From Bacillota bacterium (GTDB taxonomy: Bacteria > Bacillota_E > Sulfobacillia > Sulfobacillales > Sulfobacillaceae), in NCBI GenBank assembly GCA_021820645.1, contig JAKADJ010000206.1:1-5165 (forward strand): a stretch of 5,165 nt of DNA, written 5' to 3'. The translations under genes and the position numbers were made by a program. Of this stretch, positions 1 through 4,652 are shown one piece after another (the first letter of the stretch is position 1; each line of letters begins with the position of its first letter). Below the pieces are notes generated by a model. The model searched no databases and was not told the DNA's origin. It worked only from the letters and a program-made list of their open reading frames with translations.

Positions 1-325
1 GATGGCGCAGTCTCAGTTGGGCCTCTGTGGGGATCCCAAACGCAACCCCATCTACGGAGACCGATAGATGTTGGAGGGTGGCGCTGACTTGCTGTTGGAT
101 GCTAGGACGTAGTTCTATTTCCAGTTGACGGCTTAGGCTCGTCCCCCATGCGTGGAACCCAGCTGTAACAAGAGATCGGAAGTCGGTCTGAACCATAGAG
201 CGGTCAAGCCGCAACGACAGTCCACGAGTGGTCACCCAGCCATATTCGGCCATCGCCAGCAATGCCATACCCATCGCTATCCCGGATAAGAAGCTCGCGC
301 TATGTATTGGTTTCAGGTCGCCCAC
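1..325 (-). CDS. Partial N-terminally anchored membrane protein, function unknown
   Basis: The reverse strand is open from an in-frame TAG at 347-349 to the left edge, giving 108 visible residues; the C-terminus lies outside the window. I do not recognise the family. Residues about 9-31 form one hydrophobic segment rich in Ala, Met and Leu (ASFLSGIAMGMALLAMAEYG), consistent with a single N-terminal membrane anchor. After it comes a polar, probably extracytoplasmic region with an amphipathic, Gln-rich stretch near residues 73-87. The start is uncertain. GTG at 323-325 is the only standard start that keeps the whole membrane segment, but its purine run AGGGG abuts it too closely to be a normal ribosome site. 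ATG at 272-274 would cut the anchor in half. The topology recalls sporulation proteins such as YunB, and a GATACTA box lies upstream, but that is only a resemblance. Being a real gene is likely; function is not assignable. Confidence 0.55.
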   Translation of the reverse strand, partial: MGDLKPIHSASFLSGIAMGMALLAMAEYGWVTTRGLSLRLDRSMVQTDFRSLVTAGFHAWGTSLSRQLEIELRPSIQQQVSATLQHLSVSVDGVAFGIPTEAQLRLRH

Positions 326-350
326 CCCCTGATGGTGCGTCTGGCTCTAA

Positions 351-380
351 TAGTATCCACCATTAGGCTTTAAACCATGA
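351..380 (-). promoter_or_regulatory. Possible forespore-type (sigma-G/F-like) promoter for the partial membrane gene
   Basis: On the minus strand TCATG (376-380) is followed by an 18-base spacer and GATACTA (351-357). From memory, the sigma-G pattern in Bacillus is roughly GHATR, 17-18 bases, CATWHTA, so this matches 4 of 5 and 6 of 7 positions. It lies 26 bases upstream of the GTG start of the left-edge gene and downstream of the candidate operon terminator. No good sigma-A hexamer pair is visible here. Such a short match can arise by chance. Confidence 0.3.
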
Positions 381-384
381 TATG

Positions 385-418
385 CCTGGGTTGACCGGGC
401 TATCCGGTGCCACCTAGG
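385..418 (-). terminator. Imperfect hairpin after the 102-aa membrane protein gene, probable operon terminator
   Basis: An inner stem ACCGG/CCGGT (394-398 with 404-408, loop GCTAT) is extended by an outer arm CCTGGGTTG (385-393) pairing imperfectly with CACCTAGG (411-418). It begins 4 bases after the TAA of the upstream gene (minus-strand sense). The sequence following it on the minus strand is only weakly T-rich (catatcatggttt), so it is a modest intrinsic terminator or an RNA-protecting 3' hairpin. Folding energy was not computed. Confidence 0.4.
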
Positions 419-421
419 GAT

Positions 422-730
422 TTATGGGGTCTGGTTTGGGGGGATTTCTGGTGGCCGATGACGGGGTCTTGGGTCGGACGCGATCAATCCGTAAATCAGG
501 CCGATATATAAGCCAGCGATGCCGGCTTTCGCAACGCCCGAGGCGTTGGTTCCTGTAAGGTACCAGACCACGACTACTCCGCCGATAAGAAACAACACCG
601 CGCGCACGCTTTCCTTGAGGTACAACAGTCGTTTGGAATGGTTACGGACAAATCGGCCGGCAGCCGCTCCAACGGTAGTGGTTATCACCACAAACAGAAC
701 ATGGACTAAGTTGAGGCTCAATGCGCCCAT
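422..730 (-). CDS. Small three-helix membrane protein, unknown function
   Basis: A 102-residue protein I do not recognise. Three hydrophobic segments are visible: residues about 7-25, 43-60 (rich in Val, followed by WYLTG) and 67-84 (Gly/Ile/Tyr/Leu-rich). Between the first two is a basic loop (RFVRNHSKRLLYLKESVR) likely to face the cytoplasm by the positive-inside rule. The tail after residue 86 is Pro/Arg-rich and polar. It follows the miaB stop by 19 bases on the same strand, so it is probably the last gene of the hflX-miaB operon. The start is unclear: a strong GGGAGGA sits directly against the ATG at 728-730, too close for normal initiation, while TTG three codons on (719-721) would be about 10 bases from GGAGG. 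Either choice keeps all three helices. In many relatives the gene after miaB is mutS; here it is this protein instead. Confidence 0.75.
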   Translation of the reverse strand: MGALSLNLVHVLFVVITTTVGAAAGRFVRNHSKRLLYLKESVRAVLFLIGGVVVVWYLTGTNASGVAKAGIAGLYIGLIYGLIASDPRPRHRPPEIPPNQTP

Positions 731-749
731 TCCTCCCTAGGCAATGCGA

Positions 750-2141
750 TCACACTAACGGGAGTTCCACCCGTCTTCGTGGGGACGGGCCAGACAACGG
801 CACGCCAACCAGACGGCCACTTAAGTAGAAGGTTTTGGCGTGTTCGATGCGTACCGACACGAATCGATCAATGAGGTCCAGGTCGGGATTGCGGTCCAGT
901 AGAACCACCTTATTAGATTGAGTACGGCCCGCCCACACATTGGGGTTTTTGCGGCTTAGTCCCTCCACTAAGACGGTTTCAGTTTTACCAATCATATTGA
1001 GGTTGGCTTCCAAACTAATTTGGTATTGCAACTCCATCAACCGGTTGAGACGGTCTTTCTTGATTGGGTTAGGCACCGGGTCGCGTCCCTCCCATCGAGC
1101 TGCTGGGGTTCCTTCGCGCGGCGAATAGATAAACGTGAAGGCCGCATCGTAGCGCACGTCGCGGACTAAATCGAGAGTTTTTTGAAAATCGTCCTCCGTC
1201 TCGCCGGGAAATCCGACGATAATGTCCGTGGTAAGAGACACGTCGGGGATAGCCGCTTTGACGCGCGACACGAGGTCCAAGTACGCTTCACGGGTGTACT
1301 TCCGGTTCATTCGTTTCAAAATCGGATTGGATCCAGCCTGAACCGGTAGATGCACATGATGGGTGATAGTTTGACTACGGGCGATAGTCTCGATGAGACG
1401 CTGGCTGAAATCTCGGGGATGCGGGGTAATATAATGGAGCCAGCGGACGCCCTCGATGCGTTGGAGTGCTTCTAAAAGGTCGGCTAAGTCAAGCGCCGGG
1501 TCCAAGTCATGGCCATAGGAATTCACATTTTGACCGAGTACCGTGATATCTTGGTACCCTTCCTGGGCAAGGGCCCGCACTTCATCCACCACGGCGGGAA
1601 GCTCACGGGACCGCTCCTTGCCCCGGGTAAAGGGCACAATACAGTAAGTGCAAAACTTATCACAGCCATAAATGATGTTGACAAAGGCACGGACCCCGTC
1701 ATTGCGATGCGAGGGCAAATGCTCCACAACGTCCCCCGCAGATTTCCAGACTTCAAAGACGGTTTGTTCGTGTTCTTCTACCTCGTCGAGTAGTCGGGGA
1801 AGTTGGTGTAGGTTATGAGTGCCGAACACCAAGTCCACGTGGGGGGCGTGTCGTTTAATCCAAGCCACTGTGCCGGGTTCTTGTGCCATGCAGCCGGCAA
1901 CCGCCAACCGCAGATCCGGTCGCGAGTCCTTTAGTTGCTTTAGCTGACCAATGTATCCAAAGGCATGAGACTCTGCGCTGCCCCGCACTGCGCACGTGTT
2001 GATGATGATCAAATCCGCATCGGCATCTTTGGGGCTGACCTGATAGCCGATTTGGTCCAGTTGACCCGCCATGATTTCGGAATCCCGTTCATTCATTTGG
2101 CATCCGTAGGTCTTTATGTAATACGTTGGTGCTGTGGCCAT
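750..2141 (-). CDS. miaB: tRNA-2-methylthio-N6-dimethylallyladenosine synthase (MiaB)
   Basis: Radical-SAM methylthiotransferase that adds a 2-methylthio group to i6A37 in the anticodon loop of tRNAs reading codons starting with U; cytoplasmic, with two iron-sulfur clusters. In this 463-residue protein the N-terminal UPF0004 domain opens with KTYGCQMNERDSE (Cys14), then NTCAVRGSAE (Cys50) and AGCMAQ (Cys84), the expected ligands of the auxiliary cluster. The radical-SAM motif CxxxCxxC is GCDKFCTYC (Cys160, 164, 167), followed by IVPFTRGKERSR and LGQNVNSYG, which favour MiaB over RimO or MtaB. The C-terminal part, about residues 383-446, is the TRAM RNA-binding domain. The ATG at 2139-2141 was chosen because AAGGAGG (2149-2155) lies 7 bases upstream and the conserved domain begins immediately; a longer reading frame would run into hflX without conserved sequence. 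Length is within the family range. No key residue is missing. Confidence 0.97.
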   Translation of the reverse strand: MATAPTYYIKTYGCQMNERDSEIMAGQLDQIGYQVSPKDADADLIIINTCAVRGSAESHAFGYIGQLKQLKDSRPDLRLAVAGCMAQEPGTVAWIKRHAPHVDLVFGTHNLHQLPRLLDEVEEHEQTVFEVWKSAGDVVEHLPSHRNDGVRAFVNIIYGCDKFCTYCIVPFTRGKERSRELPAVVDEVRALAQEGYQDITVLGQNVNSYGHDLDPALDLADLLEALQRIEGVRWLHYITPHPRDFSQRLIETIARSQTITHHVHLPVQAGSNPILKRMNRKYTREAYLDLVSRVKAAIPDVSLTTDIIVGFPGETEDDFQKTLDLVRDVRYDAAFTFIYSPREGTPAARWEGRDPVPNPIKKDRLNRLMELQYQISLEANLNMIGKTETVLVEGLSRKNPNVWAGRTQSNKVVLLDRNPDLDLIDRFVSVRIEHAKTFYLSGRLVGVPLSGPSPRRRVELPLV

Positions 2142-2148
2142 AAGCCCG

Positions 2149-2155
2149 CCTCCTT
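2149..2155 (-). promoter_or_regulatory. Ribosome binding site fixing the miaB start
   Basis: Minus-strand AAGGAGG, 7 bases before ATG at 2139-2141. This near-perfect Shine-Dalgarno sequence is the reason for preferring this start over in-frame ATG codons as far upstream as 2375, inside hflX. Confidence 0.85.
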
Positions 2156-2182
2156 CATACGCCGAGTTCTGATATATCCTTG

Positions 2183-2211
2183 AGTGTAACACGAACCAGA
2201 CCCAATCCCAA
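2183..2211 (-). promoter_or_regulatory. Candidate sigma-A promoter for miaB
   Basis: In the 121-base gap after hflX, minus-strand TTGGGA (2206-2211) and TACACT (2183-2188) are separated by exactly 17 bases. Each hexamer matches the sigma-A consensus at 4 of 6 positions, and the -10 carries an extended TG motif (TGTTACACT). A small inverted repeat, CGCCA-GTTAT-TGGCG (2212-2226), sits just upstream and may be a weak attenuator or 3' end for hflX, though it lacks a T-tract. Together these suggest miaB may have its own promoter as well as read-through from hflX. Confidence 0.35.
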
Positions 2212-2262
2212 CGCCAGTTATTGGCGCCGTCCCCCAAGTCGTGCCACGAGAAAGAAGTTAAG

Positions 2263-3516
2263 CTACCAAGGTGGTGGGGTCTCAACCGACTCGTATGCGG
2301 CAAATAGGTGGGAATGTTGAGGACTGCAGGTGATGGCAAGCCAACTACCATTTTCCACATCCATCCGTCGCACAATGGTGGCCGACTGGTAAAGAGCTTG
2401 CCAGGTTTCTTTGTGGTCCCATGGCACGAAAATGGGAATGGGTTGGCGCCAAGTCAACAGTTGGTGCCGGAGAGCCTGCCATAATTCCTCGATACCCTCT
2501 CCGGTTAGAGCCGAAATCCATAATCCCGCGGTCTGGCGTTCGGCAAGCTCCACACGGTCTGACTGGTTATAAACCAGTATCCGGGGAATCGTAGCTGCGT
2601 CGACCTCCTTGAGAACCGATTCGGTGGCCGCCAACTGTCTTTCCCGCAACGGATCTCCGCCATCACTAACCACCACCAAGATGTCTGCGTCACGTACTTC
2701 GTCCAAAGTCGCATGAAAGGCATTGACCAGAGTGTGGGGTAAGCGGTCAACGAAACCGACCGTGTCCGTTAGCAGCGCGGGGCCGAAGCCCGGAACCTCA
2801 ATGCGCCGCACGGTAGGATCCAAAGTTACAAATAAGGCGTTGGCGATAGCCCCCGTGGTGCCACTACGGGTGAGCCGACTAAAGAGCGTAGATTTCCCCA
2901 CGTTGGTATAGCCTACCAGTGCGATTAAGGGAAGCTCCTGGGCGGCGCGACGATGGCGCCGCTGTTGACGCTCTTCGGTCACGCTGGCTAGGATCACTGA
3001 AAGCCTTTGAATCCGTGCACGAAGACGCCGGCGGTCCATCTCTAGTGGTGTTTCCCCGGGACCACGGGTGCCGATCCCACCACCCGAGCGCTCGGAAACG
3101 CGGTAGGCGCCAACTCGGGGCAGGAGATACCGCAATTGCGCAAGTTCCACTTGCAAAACGCCCTCCCGCGACCGGGCCCGCCTGGCGAAGATGTCCAATA
3201 TTACTTGTGTTCGGTCTAATACTCGGACGTCCGGGAGGGCTCGGGCCCAATGATTGAGCATCGAAGGAGAAAGCTCCACATCGGAGACTACGGTAGTGGC
3301 GTCTAACTGCAAAACCTGCTCTACCAGGTGGGCGAGCGCCCCTTTGCCGAGACCTTGATGAATATTATCGCGACGTTGCGACACTCTACCAACTACGGTC
3401 CCTCCGGCGGCCTCCACGAGTCCTTCTAGTTCTTTAACTTGGCTGGAGTCGGGTCGATGCTGGCTGTCCCATAAGGACACTAAGATGGTGCGTTCGGGTT
3501 CCATGAGGGCAGGCAT
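2263..3516 (-). CDS. hflX: GTPase HflX (ribosome-associated, ribosome rescue/splitting)
   Basis: P-loop GTPase of the HflX family, which binds the 50S E-site region and, in characterised members, splits stalled or hibernating 70S ribosomes under stress. In this 417-residue form the N-terminal HflX domain covers about residues 10-190, with DRTQVILDIFARRAR, LQVELAQLRYLLPR and the glycine-rich linker GGGIGTRGPGETPLE (145-159), then a basic coiled region. The G domain has G1 GYTNVGKST (202-210), G2 Thr231 in FVTLDPT, G3 DTVG (251-254), G4 NQSD (317-320) and G5 SAL (335-337). A short C-terminal domain follows. The usual G4 is NKxD, and the usual linker reads GPGETQLE; both are altered here. ATG at 3514-3516 is chosen because AAAGGAGA (3523-3530) lies 6 bases upstream; the GTG at 3535-3537 would place this SD inside the gene. 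Neighbours are the Nudix gene upstream and miaB downstream, all on one strand. Confidence 0.96.
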   Translation of the reverse strand: MPALMEPERTILVSLWDSQHRPDSSQVKELEGLVEAAGGTVVGRVSQRRDNIHQGLGKGALAHLVEQVLQLDATTVVSDVELSPSMLNHWARALPDVRVLDRTQVILDIFARRARSREGVLQVELAQLRYLLPRVGAYRVSERSGGGIGTRGPGETPLEMDRRRLRARIQRLSVILASVTEERQQRRHRRAAQELPLIALVGYTNVGKSTLFSRLTRSGTTGAIANALFVTLDPTVRRIEVPGFGPALLTDTVGFVDRLPHTLVNAFHATLDEVRDADILVVVSDGGDPLRERQLAATESVLKEVDAATIPRILVYNQSDRVELAERQTAGLWISALTGEGIEELWQALRHQLLTWRQPIPIFVPWDHKETWQALYQSATIVRRMDVENGSWLAITCSPQHSHLFAAYESVETPPPW

Positions 3517-3522
3517 GAAAGG

Positions 3523-3530
3523 TCTCCTTT
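3523..3530 (-). promoter_or_regulatory. Ribosome binding site fixing the hflX start
   Basis: Minus-strand AAAGGAGA, 6 bases before ATG 3514-3516. It argues against the in-frame GTG 21 bases further upstream, which would add only seven residues (MSQRRPF) and which has no SD of its own that I can see. Confidence 0.8.
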
Positions 3531-3560
3531 GGCTCACTTTGATGCGGATCAGGTTGGCTC

Positions 3561-3581
3561 CACACTCTCCAGAAGAGCGTG
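3561..3581 (-). other. Small hairpin between the Nudix gene and hflX
   Basis: CACACTCT (3561-3568) pairs with AGAGCGTG (3574-3581) around loop CCAGA, with one G-U wobble in the minus-strand transcript. It lies 10 bases downstream of the Nudix stop in the 75-base gap before hflX. No T-tract follows, so it could be a processing or stability element rather than a terminator. It is an 8-bp stem and may be coincidental. Confidence 0.25.
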
Positions 3582-3591
3582 CGGTGCTCGT

Positions 3592-4020
3592 TCAAACGCG
3601 ACCCCAGCGCAATGTTTCTCGCACCACGGTATCGGCTAGAAATCTTTTCATGCCGGGTGCGAGCGGCAACAATAGGATTTCGGAAGCGTTGACCCATCGA
3701 TAATCATAGGCATCCGATCCCGCCCGGGGCTCGCCGTCGTCCACCGTAGCGGCATAGTCTAAAATCACGAAGTGATGATCCTCCCGCAGAATTTCCGCCA
3801 CATAAATTAGTGGCCCCATGTGAATAGAGACATTAAGTTCTTCAGCAATTTCGCGTCGCAAGGCATCCGCGAGCGATTCGCCCCAGTGAAGATGACCACC
3901 GGGAAGAGCCCACTGGCCGAGACCAGGCGCATGCGCTCGCTGTACTAATAGCAAGTCGCAACCCAGGTCACTACCTCTCTCCCGATAAATAGCGGCCCCA
4001 ATGCCAATTTTAGGCGTCAT
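3592..4020 (-). CDS. Nudix hydrolase (MutT-like)
   Basis: Cleaves a nucleoside diphosphate linked to another group X; the substrate cannot be read from the sequence. With the start used here the protein has 142 residues, a single-domain Nudix size. The Nudix box runs from Gly42 to Val64: Gly42, Glu48, Arg56-Glu57, Ile58 and Glu60-Glu61 all fit the GX5EX7REUXEEXGU pattern, so the metal-binding glutamates are intact. The penultimate Gly of the pattern is Asn63. Just before the box, VQRAHAPGLGQWALPGG is typical of nucleotide-sanitising members such as MutT/YmfB-type enzymes. The start is uncertain: ATG 4018-4020 overlaps the upstream TAA (4010-4012) by 11 bases, and ATG 4039-4041 would add seven residues and a 32-base overlap. 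Neither has a clear Shine-Dalgarno sequence, which fits translational coupling to the upstream gene. Confidence 0.92.
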   Translation of the reverse strand: MTPKIGIGAAIYRERGSDLGCDLLLVQRAHAPGLGQWALPGGHLHWGESLADALRREIAEELNVSIHMGPLIYVAEILREDHHFVILDYAATVDDGEPRAGSDAYDYRWVNASEILLLPLAPGMKRFLADTVVRETLRWGRV

Positions 4021-4204
4021 CGGTGGCGTCGTGGATATCATAGACCGTCAGTTCATAGTCCGTGTCAAACTGCCGTAAACCAAAAATGAACCCTTCGTCC
4101 TTTAGCACCTGATTAAGAAAAGTGACCACCTGATAGGGCGTAAATCCATTAAAACGCCGTTGTCCCATCGTAATTAGTTTGTCATGATCTGCTGCCACGT
4201 TCAA
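4010..4204 (-). CDS. YpmA-like small protein (DUF4264 family)
   Basis: A 64-residue cytoplasmic protein with no signal peptide or membrane segment. The core, about residues 24-56 (PYQVVTFLNQVLKDEGFIFG, then a polar loop and ELTVYDI), resembles YpmA/DUF4264, whose members carry a V-x-FLN-x-x-LK ... FGL ... T-IY pattern; this match is from memory of the family, whose function is unknown. The start codon is TTG (4202-4204), supported by GAGGGAGG (4213-4220) 8 bases upstream; the GTG two codons later is too far away, and the first ATG (codon 13) has no such site. The TAA stop overlaps the Nudix start, so the two genes form a coupled pair. A promoter-like element lies about 27 bases upstream of the SD. 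The C-terminal tail is very acidic. Confidence 0.75.
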   Translation of the reverse strand: MNVAADHDKLITMGQRRFNGFTPYQVVTFLNQVLKDEGFIFGLRQFDTDYELTVYDIHDATDDA

Positions 4205-4212
4205 CTTGGGAG

Positions 4213-4220
4213 CCTCCCTC
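4213..4220 (-). promoter_or_regulatory. Ribosome binding site supporting a TTG start
   Basis: Minus-strand GAGGGAGG lies 8 bases before TTG 4202-4204. It decides the start of the YpmA-like gene. It also overlaps a short inverted repeat (GGGAG-C-CTCCC, 4208-4218 on the plus strand) that could fold as a 4-bp stem and partly mask the site. Confidence 0.7.
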
Positions 4221-4246
4221 TCACCGTAATCGGACCCGGTACTGTC

Positions 4247-4275
4247 ATACTAAAGTTACACGCACGGTAATTCAA
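4247..4275 (-). promoter_or_regulatory. Sigma-A-like promoter for the YpmA-like/Nudix operon
   Basis: Minus-strand TTGAAT (4270-4275) and TAGTAT (4247-4252) are separated by exactly 17 bases. Each hexamer matches consensus at 4 of 6 positions. The predicted transcript would begin around 4240 and reach the TTG start with a leader of roughly 35 bases. This is the best promoter candidate for the leftward transcription unit. Confidence 0.5.
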
Positions 4276-4318
4276 GGCCACTTTGCGATCGGCTTACAAC
4301 CGTGACACCATCCTCCTA

Positions 4319-4348
4319 ACATCCCCCAGCCTTCGTTAACCGATACTA
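4319..4348 (+). promoter_or_regulatory. Possible forespore-type (sigma-G/F-like) promoter for the SASP gene
   Basis: ACATC (4319-4323), an 18-base spacer and GATACTA (4342-4348) match the sigma-G pattern at about 3 of 5 and 6 of 7 positions. The spacing to the ribosome site is right for a short leader of about 25 bases. SASP genes in characterised spore formers are transcribed by sigma-G, which is the main reason to look for it here. A second ATACTA, as CATACTA at 4246-4252, matches the -10 perfectly but lacks a convincing -35. Confidence 0.4.
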
Positions 4349-4379
4349 GACCTGTACCAGAAAAAAGGGGGCGAAAACG

Positions 4380-4598
4380 ATGGCAAAGTGGTCTAAGGGT
4401 CCGTCAGTCTTGCCCAACTCGGTGCGGGATCAATTTAAGTATGAAGTCGCAGCGGATTTGGGACTACTTGATGACATCGAAGCAAAAGGATGGGCCGATA
4501 TGCCCACCCGGCAGCTTGGTCGCATTGGAGGAAAAATCGGGGGGAACATGGTGAAGGTCATGATCCGGATGGCGGAAGAATCCATGACGGAGAAATAG
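4380..4598 (+). CDS. Alpha/beta-type small acid-soluble spore protein (SspF-like)
   Basis: SASPs coat DNA in the dormant forespore, protect it from UV and chemical damage, and are degraded at germination by the protease GPR. This protein has 72 residues, the usual size. The signature is FKYEVAADLGLLD (19-31), which aligns with the FKYELAKDLGFYD of Bacillus SspF, and IGGNMVKVMIRMAEE (53-67), which aligns with the second conserved DNA-contacting helix. The probable GPR cleavage site is Glu22-Val23. A linker, GWADMPTRQLGRIGGKIGG (37-55), joins the two helices. AAAGGGGG (4364-4371) lies 8 bases before the ATG. It is the only rightward gene, divergent from the YpmA-like gene and convergent with the deacetylase-like gene, so it is a monocistronic unit. 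Expression is inferred to be late in the forespore. The sspF symbol is not assigned because SASP paralogues are hard to tell apart. Confidence 0.9.
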   Translation: MAKWSKGPSVLPNSVRDQFKYEVAADLGLLDDIEAKGWADMPTRQLGRIGGKIGGNMVKVMIRMAEESMTEK

Positions 4599-4622
4599 TT
4601 TCCAGGTAGGATCCACAGCGCG

Positions 4623-4652
4623 AATGACGGGTGCCAAGATGCGCCCGTCATT
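4623..4652 (+). terminator. Strong hairpin terminator between convergent SASP and deacetylase-like genes
   Basis: AATGACGGGTGC (4623-4634) pairs with GCGCCCGTCATT (4641-4652) as a 12-bp stem with one G-U wobble and loop CAAGAT. It starts 24 bases after the SASP TAG and ends exactly at the base before the TGA of the leftward gene. Plus-strand sequence after the stem (TCATTGTTG) is moderately T-rich; the minus-strand side has no T-tract. It therefore best serves the SASP gene, with a possible bidirectional role. Confidence 0.75.

Noticed and set aside
519..740. A plus-strand frame of 73 codons opposite the three-helix membrane protein
   Set aside because: The translation is Thr/Arg/Pro-rich with no hydrophobic pattern or ribosome site, whereas the minus strand shows three clear membrane segments in an operon position.
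1509..1793. A plus-strand frame of 94 codons inside miaB
   Set aside because: It is antisense to the radical-SAM core, has no recognisable motif, and the miaB frame is unambiguous.
2142..2375. An N-terminal extension of miaB overlapping the end of hflX
   Set aside because: The extra 78 residues show no conserved motif, while ATG 2139-2141 has an AAGGAGG site 7 bases upstream and is followed at once by the conserved KTYGCQMN region.
2879..3257. Open frames of 112-123 codons on both strands inside hflX
   Set aside because: They are shadows of a well-conserved HflX sequence in another frame, with Arg/Pro/Gly/Ser-rich low-complexity translations and no plausible ribosome site.
3561..3581. An intrinsic terminator separating the Nudix gene from hflX
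   Set aside because: The 8-bp stem has no T-tract, so I list it only as a hairpin and do not split the operon on it.
4205..4379. A riboswitch or small RNA in the divergent intergenic region
   Set aside because: The space is filled by two promoter candidates and ribosome sites; I found no multi-stem conserved fold or known aptamer motif by eye.
4430..4651. A minus-strand frame antisense to the SASP gene
   Set aside because: It lies opposite a clear SASP and its start falls within the terminator hairpin; the composition is that of a shadow frame.
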